A stretch of DNA of 64,000 bases from Bugula neritina (Eukaryota; Bryozoa; Gymnolaemata; Cheilostomatida; Bugulidae): the NCBI GenBank assembly GCA_964035545.1, contig OZ037765.1, positions 10,224,698-10,288,697 on the forward strand. The letters are read 5' to 3'. Within the stretch, counting starts at the first letter, position 1, and every line of letters begins with the position of its first letter. This document shows positions 37,818 through 50,639 of this stretch, one piece after another. The notes beneath the pieces were generated by a model. It was not told the DNA's origin. It saw only the letters and a program-made list of their open reading frames with translations, and searched no databases. The position numbers and the translations under genes are program-made.

Positions 37818-38308
37818 GTTTACTGCTCATTAGACTGTCAGCCCTACTTGCAGATGTAGTAGCGCTGCATGCTTGGTATCTCAATTCAGCTGAACAATTT
37901 ACATTTGTATTGTTATTTCTATTATACTAATATTATTCTTTTTTATATATTTATAGCATTTTCATTATCACTCATGTACTTCAAACACTGCTTTTTATTT
38001 TTGATATATTAAAGTTTTTTTTCTATTATTTTCTTAAACTGATCGAGTAAATAATTAAACTTTTTTTAAAGACCATTGCTTGCAAATTGTTATTTAGTAT
38101 GATGAGTCATAATACTTAGTTCTGTAGAAATTTATTGTTATGCATCGTGTACAACATATAATACTTTACTGGATATATTTTGAGTAATAATTATGCATAT
38201 ATTGTATAATATAAACATCAAAACTTGCTAATAAAACAAATGCATTGAAAATAAACATATTTCAAACTGCTGTACAGTTTTCAACCATGAAGTTTGTATT
38301 ACGCACTA
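37818..38308. other. Convergent 3' region of lipase copy 3 and the unknown gene
   Basis: Holds both 3' UTRs. A plus-strand ATTAAA at 38008-38013 could serve lipase copy 3. A minus-strand AATAAA (TTTATT at 38131-38136) could serve the gene at 38309-40235. Confidence 0.5.
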
Positions 38309-40235
38309 TCAACAGTTTTCGTCATCTGTATCTTCCAAGTCATTTGCTGCATCAACAAGGTTGAGCATATTTTCAGATTGATGAGCTTGTGTGGTGAACA
38401 TGTTATGTGGTGGCTGGTTTGCAGGGGTTATGGGGTCGTAGGAGTTGTACATGTATGGAACTACATCGTACGGTATATTGGCGGCTGGTATAAAGAATTG
38501 TGGATTGTGCATGCAAGTTCCATCAGCTATAATACAAACAACAGAAATTTCCATATTCAAAATCAACTTTAGCGTCTATTTAGCAAATATTCATGCTATT
38601 ACAAGGTTCCAGTTTATAAATATTTAACTAATTAAAATTGACTTAAAAGTTAAGACTGCATTACTTTGAAATGTTCAGATCACAAGCTAATGCTAGGACT
38701 GATAAGTTATAATGATAATACACACTGTAACTTATCTATATCTAGAAAACAGTCAGCAATATATTAATATTTATTATAGATATAAGCAGTAGGGTATGTG
38801 GGGAATCACAACATCTGATATAATATATGTATTATAATTAAGGAGTAATACAAATCAACTTACGAAGCATATGACTTTTCATGTGTAAAGCCTGTTCAAA
38901 GGTAATATTTTGAGCTGCAAGTCTGCTTAGGATGGAAGAAGCTGTAAACATCCTCAGGTGATACATCTGAGTTGCTGGAAAAAAGAAATTAATTTATGAT
39001 TCCATCTTTATTTTTAATGTATCAGGCTCTGTTAGTCTAAGCGTAGGGCCACATGATGAGGACTACCTGCGCGGACTACATGCAGAAAATCCATCTAGCC
39101 CAAAATGGGCTGTTGTGTGCAAATTTTCATGCGAATAACATGCTGAGCGGAGAGTGCAGAAAGCTCATGGGGGTTTGATCTAATTGGCTGATTACTATTT
39201 AGCGAGCACACTCGTTTAATTTCAATTCGGGTTTTAATTTTTAACGAACTGAATTAAAACAGTTTCATATAATTTGTATTTCCGCTTTTATAATATCTAA
39301 CGTCATTTTGCCGATGACACTGATTGAAAAACAAATGCCTGTAGGCGAGCAGTAAAGTTAAACTCCAAGATCATTAGCTAATAAATTTCCGCATTGTGTG
39401 TTCCTGGAATGGATTTTCAAGAATTTGGACCCGCATGCAGAAAATTCGCGTCGCGTGGCCCTAGCCTAATAGTTTTGCCATCAATGTTGCACTGCCAGGC
39501 ACAGATTGCAATGATAATATACTAGATAGCAGCAATAGGTATTTCAAGTTTTTAAGCCAAAATGTTTTCTCTTTACCTGCAGTTTCCATATGCATGTTTT
39601 GGCTGAAGGATTCATCTTCAGAAAGGACAGGCCCGGTGTCATCTATGTTTGGCATTCTGTAATACTTTCTTCCGCGATTTCGTTTCGAATTTTGATGAGG
39701 CATATTTTCTTTACAAAATACATAGTATTTCTCTACTTTAAGCATATGTACAGTAATGTTATAGCTTCCCGCTACCGAACAGGAGAAAGCGGAGATAGGT
39801 GAGAAATAGTATGTTATAGCTTGAATGTTAGTTAAATCACATACTTCAATTCTTATTTCTAACAGAAAAATACAAACATTTTAATGCTTCTCCAACTAAA
39901 TAACTAATAGTAATATTCTTATTTCAACCAATATACAAAGTAGGAGAAAAGAATTGCACATCAACATGATGTAGGTACACGCACAACTACTCACCCATAT
40001 ATCTGGTCATGCCATCAGGATACACATGTCCAGTGGAATCAACAGTTCCAGGTCCTGCTAGTTTACAATTCCTCTCATTTCGATCTCCAAACGCACCACT
40101 ATGACTACTCCTTTCTAATGATTCTCTTGGCACACACTCCAACGATTCTGTGGAGTTGCTTTCTTCTTGCGACAAGCTTTCAGTTTCCAACACAGAATTA
40201 AGTTTTTTTTCTCTCATTCCACTTGCCCAAGCCAT
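38309..40235 (-). CDS. Uncharacterised protein, complete, 4 exons
   Basis: Exons 40235-39995, 39771-39577, 38974-38864 and 38526-38309 (stop) join in phase to 254 aa. Splice sites are canonical (ATGG|GTGAGT, GCAG|GTAAAG, CTTC|GTAAGT; acceptors TCGGTAG, TTCCAG, TTATAG). I do not recognise the family. The N-terminal third is Ser/Glu-rich without a signal peptide. A short basic patch (KRNRGRKYYR) could be a nuclear localisation signal. Exon 3 encodes a likely amphipathic helix (YHLRMFTASSILSRLAAQN). The C-terminal part is rich in Pro, Asn and Tyr and ends in an acidic LEDTDDENC. The mix resembles a small nuclear or regulatory protein, but no function can be claimed. The start is the only ATG before the conserved-looking frame. 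Confidence 0.7.
39044..39463. mobile_element. Inverted-repeat element in intron 2 of the unknown gene
   Basis: Begins TAGGGCCACATGATGAGG and ends CGTCGCGTGGCCCTA, giving inverted TAGGGCCAC termini. Subterminal ATGCAGAAAAT blocks occur near both ends (39080 and 39435). About 420 bases and noncoding. Flanking bases do not give a clean target-site duplication, so the superfamily is open. Confidence 0.65.
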
Positions 40236-40987
40236 AATTCAAGTAATAATCTACTTCAACAGTTGAATACTGAATTTTGTTCCAGTTTTAATTGTTATAA
40301 AAAAAGCATCATGTAAAACCTTGCGATCAACATAAGTCCATCGGCACACTACTTGCAGGCTCAAAACTATGAAATAATTTAGGTTTTGACGAATCAATGG
40401 AGAATGAACATGTACAGGCCAATAATATAGTATATGTTGCAGGTGTGCTTAGCAATATTTTATGGAGAAATATTTTCAATAGCTGCTTTACTGGGTCGCA
40501 AGTTTATGGTTTTTATATCGGCACTGCCATAGAAAGCAATGGCGCTCAAAGAAATTCACCTGAAACGGTCTAGTAATATCCTGATTTCAAGCCCAGCATA
40601 CTTACTTATAGAAATGGTATATTTACAGAGTTGGTACACTTGTATAGTTTTTAGAACTGCAGTTTCTCGTATAGGTGTAAAACTCTATCAGTTCTGAGGC
40701 CTTGGGCAGTAAAAACAGCTGGTCACAACTGACTATAAATAAGTGACTGAGTTTATTAATAAAACGCTGTTGAGCTTTCACAATAAGAGAGCAGGTTGAA
40801 TTAATACAGTTGAATATATTTACAAATATTACAACGGCACAGAGTAGCAACCTGACAAGCTTGCGAGCATAAACTATGCACCTGTTACAGTCTGTAATAA
40901 AACGTTGAAATATATTGAAGATTGATAAATTTACATGGTGGGACATATAATACGATAGAAGATAGGTCAATGTCTGTAGCATGGACT
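40236..40987. other. Region between RBM39 stop and the unknown gene's start
   Basis: Contains the RBM39 3' UTR (probable poly-A signal at 40752-40757) and then the promoter of the minus-strand gene starting at 40235. The open frame at 40623-40991 has no supporting features. Confidence 0.5.
40752..40757 (-). terminator. Polyadenylation signal of RBM39
   Basis: AATAAA on the minus strand (TTTATT on plus), 231 bases past the stop at 40988. Confidence 0.55.
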
Positions 40988-43900
40988 TCACACAAGGCCA
41001 GTTCTAGAGCTAGGCATGAGTAACTGTGATGCTTTAGTGGCGTCTGGGAACAGCTGGTGGTAGTTTGGTAGAGGTACGTAGGCAGCAGTTATCATTTTAC
41101 CTGCAAATAACAACTTGAGTTGTTAACTTCATGATGCAACAGTAATAAGAAAGCCAACCTAATGGTAGCCACAACAGCATATCATAAAACCCACAATATT
41201 AACTAGACACAGCAGAAAGAAGGATTATTATAAGCCAAAATGTGTTCCAGCAGTATGTGGAAGCCAAATCCACCAACATGCCTCACCACAATCAAATGTT
41301 TAGTAACATGACTGATTTTATTGCCAAGCTTATTTATCAACATATAACAATAGTGGTTAGATAAACAACCCACCCGCAAACCAGCGGCCATGGAGAGCAT
41401 TCACCGAGGCTACAGCACTGGCTATACTTGGGCACTTGACATACACATTGCCCTGCGCCGATGACTTGTCTACATAAATGTGTAGAACACCGCCATGCTT
41501 GTTGCACTCCTCTATTACATCGTCACGGATCTCTACGTCAAAGTTAGGGTTAGCCTCTCTGTAAAACACACAACATAAATAGAGATGCGCAGCACTTGTC
41601 ACCCACATGTGTAGATACAATAGCATGTGAATATACAACGGAGTACTTCGTGAGTGAAACCTACGTGTTGGTATCAAACATGTTGCTAAGCATGAAGCAT
41701 TGAGTAGCAATAGGTGGTGTAGGCTGAGATAGAGCTGGTAGCTGGTTAGTCATCTGCATGTCCAGAGCGTTCTGTGCTGCAGCTGGCAGACTGAATCCAG
41801 AGCCTTCAGCTAACTTCGCCATCAACGCTATTCTGCCAGTGGCTCCCAGATCATATCCTGATATCACATAATATAAGCAGTGTAATAACAGCTGTCGATA
41901 GACAAATACAACACAAGTAATAGCATGACTAAAATATACATAATCATGCAAATTACAGATGAGAAACAGATGGATGTAGTTTTACTACAACACAATGAGA
42001 ATTGGGAGTATTTTCAACAGTATCGGTTCGACAAGTGTTCCTCCATCTCAACACACAGCACTTACCATGTCTTTCTAGCTCTTCATTATCGTAATTATCC
42101 TGTCCCATCATGCCTTCTTGCTTTTCAGTTACATGGCCGACTTTCATTGGACGTCCAGCAAGTTCAAAACCGTTGAGCTGGTTCATAGCCTTTACTGCAT
42201 CGTCAGCATTCTTATACTAAATTAGATATAAATACAATCATAAGTTCAACACCAGTGCAATGGCCATGTAAGTGAATATTCAGTATTCAATATTCTATAA
42301 AAACTTACAGTAACAAAGCCATATCCTTTAGATTTATTGGTCTCTGGGTCTAGAACAAGGTTGATGTGTTCAATCTACAAATAGACCAACCACGAGATTT
42401 AATAGATCACATGACTCTCTTACATGATAACATTTGCAAAGTATGAAAAAAAAAATTGTTACATGAGAGAGACGAGAACTTACTCTTCCGAAAGGCTCAA
42501 ATATTCCTCTCAACATGTCCTCGTCAATATTAAAATGTAGCGACCCGACGTACAGCCTCATCGGTCCGGTATTCTGTCCGCGCAATAAGTTCATCGTTGC
42601 CTGGCCAGCGGCCCTGTTCTTCTCGGCCTGTGACTGCTGCACTAGTATAGGGACACCCAGTAACTTCTGGTTATTGAGACCCATGGCTAAGGCAACAGAC
42701 GCCACATCTACAAACTCCACGTAAGCAATACCTTTGGACCGGCGGGTCTTGTTGTCGGTGATCAGCTTCACGTCTTTTACCTGCCAACACAAGAGTAGAG
42801 GGTAGAGGATAGAGATGCTGTAGACTGAGCAGCATGCAGCAAGCAGATGCGTACGTTACTACTGCTCCCAGATAGTCAACACTGCCCGCTTGCTTACACC
42901 ACAGAAGACGAGTCACGTTACCTTGCCTACAGACGAGAAGAACTCCTCCAGGTCCCTTGACCTGATTCTAGCTGCTAGCTGCATGCAAAACACAGTTCGA
43001 GCATCTCTTTCTTCAGGAGTGAGTATTGGGGATTTCTCTCTTCTAAGAAAATATTTGAAAAGACATCACGACACACATTCACACATCACTTCACAGAATG
43101 CTTGGTTTACTACAAACAACTTTATTGACTAACTTTCTAGGTGGAGACGCCACCCTCCTCACAGGTGATGACCTTCTTTTACTTCCTCTATCTCTATCCC
43201 TCTCTCGAGACCTGTTTGACCTCCTCTCTTTTGATCTACTTCTCCTCCTTTCTCTAGATCGGCTCCGCTTCCTGCCCTTATCTCGGCTACGCGAGCGGCG
43301 TCTGTCTCTATCACGTCTGTCGCGGTCATCTCTACAAGGTTTTGAGAGAACACAGTTTACAGTGTGCACAGCAGTAGCACAAACAAGTATAGGATTCAGT
43401 ATTGTGCTTTATGGCCTATGAGCAGCCCTACCTATACATGTCAGTCCAAATGACTAAATAATGTATCATGTTATAGCATATCCTAAAGATAACTTTTTCC
43501 AACATTTGTCTTCACATTGTAAAATATATTTTTGCAGCTTTCAAAACTCGTTGAATTCATGAAGTTTCAAGCTTTCTAAACAATGTCTTCAGTACATGCC
43601 AATAATGCATGATTTACCACTAGATACACAAAAATAATTTATGAATCGTTAATGATTAATTGGCAGTTCACATACTTACCCTACCATTGTCTAGATTCAA
43701 CAAATTCAGGGTTGGAGTCACTTACAATTACAATTGAAAAGTTATGTAATTAATTACAATTACATCGCAATGTAATTAATTACAATTACTTTTGTTCTCA
43801 GAAGAGATAAATAGAAGTTATGCAATCTCATTTCTACGGCCTAACTACCAGGGGAAATTTTGTTCTCAACAGTGATACTATACTACATTGAATTAATCTG

Positions 43901-45592
43901 AACTTTTTATTTAACAGTAGGCGTGGTAAAAAAAGCATGAAGTTTTCAAGATTTAAAAGTTTGAAGTAATTGACATGTAATTATAAAGTAATTGTAAAAA
44001 TCAATTACATTAGATATGTAATTAATTACATTTACATTTTTATACATCAAATACAAATTACATTCAATTACTTGAAAAAATGTAATTAGTTACAACCAAT
44101 TACAAATTAAAATTACCCCAACCCTGTCAACAATAGGCTTCAAATACCAAGACTGCAAAATTACCTTCTACTAGAGCCGCGATCTCTACTCCGACTTCTT
44201 TTTCGCTTTTCACTTTTGTGATCTTTGTTCTCCTACAAGCATAAATAACGGGCTACGTGTCACAATGGGTCAGCATATGGAGAATTGGTACTGGTCAACA
44301 ATAAAGACCCTAAATGGTATACGATGGTTTAAATTGGCAGTGTTTCTACTTACTAAGTGTTGAGAAGCTAGCTAGAACTCACTACTCCAACCTACAACAG
44401 AGCATCTTTGCAATGCACTAAACACATAACACTCCGTGAGTTCAACGCCCAAACTTCTTTCTAACACTCCATTCAATTGTTTCACCCTTTAATATTATTA
44501 TTCTAGAAAGGGAGTCAAATCAAAGGCTGATTTTGACTGTTTTATTAACTAGTTTTTCACTATGACCAGTACCAATGAACTATACATGCAGGTAACTACA
44601 TCAAGTGTTAATAGAAAGATCCTTTGACGAGTAACCACTTCATGTCAACCGTGTTAGACTGATCACGAGCAAGGACTAATCCATACACCGGCCATCCTGA
44701 CAAACAAAGGATCCAAAAGTCAGCCAAATCAAATGGTCCTCAAGCAATTAGAATTCATCAAAAAACATACATTATAACTCATTATTCTATATTCTAGCCT
44801 TATGTGAAGCAATGCAATTTTTAACATAAATTAGCAATGATATAGGCTTTTTATAACATAAAGTTTAATATTTTATAGTAATGTGCAGTGTAATGTTTTA
44901 TTAAAATATGTTATACAATAACCTGATACAGTTTATGGATTAATATACACTATTCTGTTGCAGTATTTCAATATTATTGTGCGAACTTACGCATGGCTAT
45001 CATAATATTAACAATATTTATTTTATAGTAAATTCTCGTATTTGCAATATTACTTTGCAGCAGCAAAATTAGGATTATTCTTTCATAGAACCATCAGAAT
45101 TCACAGATCTGAGGTGAGAAGATGGATTAGACACCGGCTCAACAGTTGAGTCAGAATAACATGAAAAATATGAATGATGAAAGTTACTTATCAAAAGCTG
45201 GGGCCAGTTGCTAAGTCTGCTAAATGTACTTAACTCAACAAAACAAACCACATTGCTACCTTTATTTTGGTTCAGCATCTTTGACAGAATCAAGGTATTG
45301 ATTCTTTGTTCTGATGTATAGCTGAAAAGCCTGGGAGTGGCAACATATCTATAGAGAGAAAAAGTTTTATCTGTTAAATTGAATATTTAGATTGGCAGAG
45401 CGAAAAATCGAGTGTGACGAAAGTACTGGACAGATTGTGCTGCAGATAGAATATATAAATATAAGAAAACTCCACAATCTTATACAACAAAGCGACTTTA
45501 TTGTAACAATAGTCTTTGTTTTCATTATATGCCTGTACCTTCTCTTTATATGGAGCTTCCAGCATTGCTTCAACATCTAAATCATCTGCCAT
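40988..45592 (-). CDS. RBM39: RNA-binding protein 39 (CAPER-alpha-like splicing factor), complete, 10 exons
   Basis: U2AF65-related splicing factor and transcription coactivator of the nucleus. Exons: 45592-45539, 44232-44165, 43331-43134, 43042-42922, 42780-42484, 42374-42309, 42216-42066, 41857-41665, 41558-41374, 41100-40988. Phases join to 481 aa (human about 530). The N-terminus MADDLDVEAMLEAPYKEK is nearly the human one, followed by an Arg/Ser-rich RS domain in exons 2-3. RRM1 starts at LTPEERDARTVFCMQLAARI, with RNP1 KGIAYVEF. RRM2 has MRLYVGSLHFN and KGYGFVTY, then FELAGRPMKVGHVTE. The C-terminal U2AF-homology motif domain has DVIEECNKHGGV, GNVYVKC and the RWF triplet that binds ULM tryptophans. 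The protein is shorter mainly in the RS-RRM1 linker and the region before the UHM. Intron 2 holds a hAT-like MITE. Confidence 0.96.
43707..44126. mobile_element. hAT-like MITE in RBM39 intron 2
   Basis: About 420 bases with inverted ends CAGGGTTGGAGT and, on the other strand, CAGGGTTGGGGT. Subterminal regions repeat TGTAATTAATTACA-type palindromes on both sides. An imperfect 8-base flanking match (TCAACAAA two bases left of the end, TCAACAAT at the right) is compatible with a hAT target-site duplication. No coding sequence. Confidence 0.8.
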
Positions 45593-45834
45593 GTTGATAC
45601 TTTTACTGATTTAACTTCTTAAGAGGGTTAGTCAGGCACGGAGCAATTCTTTGGCTAAAATAAGTTTGATAGCTACTAACTCATCAACATATCCATATTA
45701 TTGTGTCATTTGAACAACTGTCATAACCATAATCTCCCACCATAAACCATAATATTGAAAATGTGCCATTTGTGCCCTATTACCGGTGCTATTATTACCT
45801 GTGCCGTTTTTACCGTGTCATTTCTACCGGGCAC

Positions 45835-46425
45835 CGACTATGACTATTAGTATCAGTATGAGTATGACTATGAGTACAGTTAAAGTTAATCAGTTATAGT
45901 TATACCTAAACGTTGTACCAATCGGGAGACTCAGTCTCATAGTGATACTCATATTGATAGTGATACTGTATGTCACTGTGACTATCACTATGTGACACTG
46001 ACTGTAAGTACTAAGTTAAGTTGAGTTACTCTTAGTCTTCCTTCTAGTTCTTACTCTTAGACTCAACTTTAACTTAGAGTATAAGTATTACTATTAGTAT
46101 TAGTAATGGTATTACTATTAGTATAACAGTAACTATTAGTATTACTATAACTATAAGTATAAGTATAACTATAAGTTTTAGTTATATTAATACTATAAGT
46201 ATAACATTAACTTAAGTATAACTAATAACTATAAGTATAACATTACTATAAGTATAAGTATAACAATTAAGTATAAGTATAACTATTACTATTAGTATTA
46301 GTATTACTATTAGTATTAGTATTAGTATTACTATTAGTATTAGTATTACTATTACTATTAGTATTTGAGTATTACTAATAGTAATATATTACTATAATTA
46401 TAACTATTAGTTACAAAATTAACTT
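45835..46425. repeat. Imperfect TATTAG/TATAAG satellite-like array
   Basis: Hexamers of the type TATTAG, TATTAC and TATAAG continue for nearly 600 bases, grading at the left into CTATGAGTATCA-type units. It is much longer than the related tract at 20930-21030. Confidence 0.8.
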
Positions 46426-47599
46426 TTTATTTAGTTTCTGTAATATAGACGACAATTTGATTGACAAATAAATACCTTGTTTTAGCGGAAGCCTTGAGGA
46501 TAATTGTATAAAAATTCAACTAAAGAGCTAACCCTAGCGGAAGGTAATTTCAGCGTTGAAGTCGATAAAAATGGCGCAACATGCCGTGGATAATTTTTTA
46601 CGAATTCAGTTGCTACATTAATTAAAAAAGAAGACAACACCACTAAACGTCCTTCGACAAAATTTGATACGAAATCAACAATATAATAATTATTAGGAAT
46701 GGTAGACATCTACCATCTCTGGCTAGTATTAGGCCGCAAAAAAAACAAATAGACTCATAGTTCGTCTGTTAATGATCTGCAGGTCTTCATAAAATAAAGC
46801 TAACTAGTTCGCTCGAGTATAGAAGCCTGGAAAAAGACTTGAAAAATGGCACAGCCCTTTGAAGTTTAGACTTGAAGTTTTCAATAAAGATGCATACACA
46901 GAGAATTTATTCTACCAATTACCTACTTAATCAAAAGGACTACCAGTTCAATGTCTTAATTGTCAAGAGCGTCAAACCTTTTTAGAGTGGGAGGTCAATG
47001 GAAATAAGGATATGGAATATTTCGTCGATTACAATATTATTTTGAAGAATTTAGCTTGAGCTAAGAGACACAGCGTCAGTATTTTTCAAATTTCTAATAA
47101 TCATTACATACAATGAAGTTCCAATAATTACTGCAGGCTGCATGTTTTGTATCTTGCATATAATTAAAATATTTCAAAAGTGGCTTGTCAGCTATAATTT
47201 ATATGTGTGAGTATAATATTTGAGATAGCATATAATATAATATAATTTAATGCACCAAACAATACACTACATATTTTCATACAAAGCACAATATTTTTGG
47301 TTACATATTCAAACTAGATGTCAGTGTTGAAGGTCTTCTTTGGTATAGGTAGCTTTTACAAGTTGCAACCATAAGTGAGATACTTTGTAATTTGCTTAAG
47401 ATAATTTCAGTGTCTGGTTTAAAAATTATATTTCATATGTCTAATCAGTTGATGAAAATGAGGTCTTAGGGGGCGTTTTAGGACAAAACTTGTTTTACAC
47501 ATGGGAATATGTGTTTTAAATATACGACTGTTTTTGTTACAGACCAGTTGGCAAAATTAATAAAAAATAATTCTAATTTCTTGTGCCTTTGAGGTCCAC

Positions 47600-47656
47600 A
47601 TAAATTTTTGGCTGTGGGCTGCATCCGGCCCTAGGGCTGCCTGTTGGACAGCCCTA
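47600..47656. mobile_element. hAT-like terminal fragment
   Basis: The sequence GCTGCATCCGGCCCTAGGG followed by CTGTTGGACAGCCCT matches the usual right-end wording of hAT elements that end in GGACA(G/C)CCCTG. No matching left end is found, so this is a fragment or an element with a lost partner terminus. Confidence 0.5.
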
Positions 47657-47760
47657 TTTTAAGTTCTATGCCAAAGTAGTAAAGGTATGGTAAACAATGT
47701 TTTGTAAATTGTAGATTGAATAGGCAAATAAAAACTTTTTATTTGTTAAATTGCATCAAA

Positions 47761-47766
47761 TTTATT
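47761..47766 (-). terminator. Polyadenylation signal of the MPDZ-like gene
   Basis: AATAAA on the minus strand (TTTATT on plus), about 730 bases past the stop at 48496. Confidence 0.5.
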
Positions 47767-48495
47767 GTTTGTGATGATACATATAGTACAGGTGTAACTT
47801 TAGATAATAATAATTATAAGCATTCTCGCCTTTCATAAAAAGGTTATTATCATTCAATTAATATTGCATAGGTAAATATAAAAATGTCGGATTTATGCTA
47901 ATAATCAAGTACAGTGACTTTACAAGCAAAATTTTAACATTCTATGCGCTAGCTGGCAATTACAATAATATAATGTGATGCAAGTTCCAAAACGATATAA
48001 AACATTTTGTACTTGTATCATAATGCACTCGGTGCAAGCTAAAACCAAACATTCAGTGCATCTAGGAAAATAATAGCAACAAGTATAAATATAAATTTAT
48101 CAGATGCCTACATATACATTTACATAGTAAAATAATAATTATACTAATAATATGGATAACAAGAAAATTGGATACTAACTATGAATGCGTATATCAATCA
48201 GTAATATATAAACCTATCAAAACACTGAAAATGAATATAGCAAAGAATACCTGCTTCGATTATAATACCTTAAAAGATCCTAACTTTATTACAAGCACCA
48301 AAAATATTGTAATTATTATACGAACGGTTACCATGATATGTAAACTTAAACGGAATTCGTAACATATAATTCTTATACATAAAAAAGCAAAACATAACTT
48401 AAAAGCACATATCAATCACACAACTGTAACTGAAGGAGAGTTTTATGATATATTATAATGGTGGGAAATGAACAGTGGGCAGGCATGAGTATAAG

Positions 48496-48775
48496 CTATG
48501 TTGGAGCTGGAACAACTTCTAGTCTGATTGTTCCTTTCGAGTTCTTCAATACGGAAACTGCTTCTTCGTGAGTGGCACCATCGAGTTTGTGGCCATTCAC
48601 AGATATTATCCTGTCGCCTCGCTTCAGACGACCATCATTAGAGGCAGCACCTCTCTCAAATACAGTTTTTATATAAATCGGTAGATTTCCATGTGGACTT
48701 CCAAATCCCCCGACAATAGAGAAGCCAAGGCCTTCAGACCCTTTGACCAAGACTACTTCTATCACTTCATTTTGC
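48496..48775 (-). other. PDZ domain I (PDZ13-like), C-terminal
   Basis: Single last exon. Loop [45 protein letters not shown] then stop. Matches the terminal PDZ of MUPP1. Confidence 0.92.
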
Positions 48776-50552
48776 CTACAACATACAGTTATAATAAATA
48801 AAAGATCCTGACCGAATATACATAGTCCAATCTATGTAATACAACAAATAATTTTGCTTACTGCTACTTTGATAGAAAATAACAATCGCAATAAAACTAT
48901 GGAGAAATTTGATCAAGAAAATTAGAGCTATACTTCATGCAGGTTATGCATGTATACTCCGTAAATCGTACCCCTTCACGGAACTCTCATCCCCGCTGTT
49001 TTCCTCTGCGGAGCTGCTTTCTTCCGCTGCCGGAGCAACCTCTATTTCTACGGAACCCTGAGCCTGTTTGAGCAGAGCTACAGCCTCCTTATGAGTCATC
49101 ACCTCCGTGCTTTGCCCATTGATAGCAATTATCTGCTCACCCACCTGTATTTAGGCACGTATAACAATATTGTATTGCAATGTCGTTTGCATTGAGCTTA
49201 TAAAACTTTGTCATAAAATAATGCTAGTAATAATTTTTAATAGTGCATTTTTGTGCTTGAAAGCGAGTAAAGTTGTTCGGGCAATGCTTTTAACAGATGT
49301 ATGTGTTTAGAATTGACAATAATATCAAAGCCCTTACGTACAATAATACGTTTGCTTTTAGATTTCAGCTAAGATATAATTTTGCAATGGTAATTGTGTA
49401 TTTTCATAATACTGGCCATTGATAGCAATTATCTGCTCACCAACTTATAGTTAAGTACATATTATAATAGCTTTACTAGAGAAAATAATGATCAATTCAA
49501 CAGTGATGTAAAACATGAAAATGTCACAGCTAACTATAAGATGAATACATGAATATTTATACATTGTGTAGCTGATATTCTCTTACCGCAACTTTGGAAG
49601 CAGCGTGCCCTTGAGCATAGGCTATAATGACAGGTCTATCTCCAATAGGTGACCCTACGCCACCAGCTATGCTGATACCCAAGGCTCCATTTCTATCTTT
49701 ATCCAGCACAACTTTTCTTCTGTGACTAAACTTTGAAATCGAGCCTAAAACACAGCATGTGAATAGCTAGTAGAATATATAATGAAAAGTAAAAAAATAG
49801 TACAGTGTGCCTACAGTAGGGTCCAAAACCAATACTTGGTGTTAAAATATTATGACATGTACATATACAAAAATTGCTTATTAGCTAGTACTATGTCTGA
49901 GGCTAACCCGTCCCAACATTCATACTAACATATATTGGAATTATACTAAGGAATCTATAAATAGACTGAGAGTAACGTGTACCTGAGTAATTTAGCTCTC
50001 CGTCACTGATACTGTTCTGTCTTGAATTATGGCCAGAGCCCAATTTAAGACGACCAATAACCAGCTCCACTCTGCCACTAACACTCTACAAGCACAACAA
50101 TGGGTACCTGACCACCGCATAGCACACAGCTACTGACTAGCGCTACAACATTACCAGCTCAACAGGAACTTCACCAGTAGATTGAGCTGTGACTAGGCAA
50201 TACTAACCTTGAGAACATTAACTGCTTCTTCCTGACTCATTTGTCTCATGTCGTGTTCATTTACACTCATGATCTGATCACCTTGACAGAGACGGCCATC
50301 TTTCTCAGCAATTCCACCAGCGACCTAGTCAATGACATGAATGTTCACTTATTTGTATATTATTAGGATGGTGCAGTATAGCTACAGTTAATGTACCAAG
50401 ATATGCTATTTAATTCATAATATTACATTATAATATTACATTATAATAATATATATATATATAATATTATATTACAATATATACATAATACATTATAATA
50501 TATATAATAGTACATTATAATATGTAATATTACATTATAATATATATGATAT

Positions 50553-50639
<87 letters not shown>

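Larger units (their letters stand above)
45593..48495. other. Region between MPDZ 3' end and the RBM39 start
   Basis: Contains the RBM39 promoter side, a long TATTAG-type array (45835-46425), a fragment with a hAT-like terminus near 47620-47655, and the 3' UTR of the MPDZ-like gene (about 47745-48495). A minus-strand frame at 46482-46709 (75 codons) has no recognisable domain and is not called as a gene. Confidence 0.5.

Noticed and set aside
43098-43421. Leu/Ser/Asp-rich plus-strand frame
   Set aside because: It is the antisense shadow of the RBM39 RS-domain exon.
45075-45293. Possible extra RBM39 exon in intron 1
   Set aside because: The frame has no Arg/Ser character or other similarity to RBM39, and exons 1 and 2 already join in phase.
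46482-46709. 75-codon minus-strand frame with hydrophobic segments
   Set aside because: No recognisable domain, and no convincing splice sites or promoter context. Kept only as a note in the intergenic entry.
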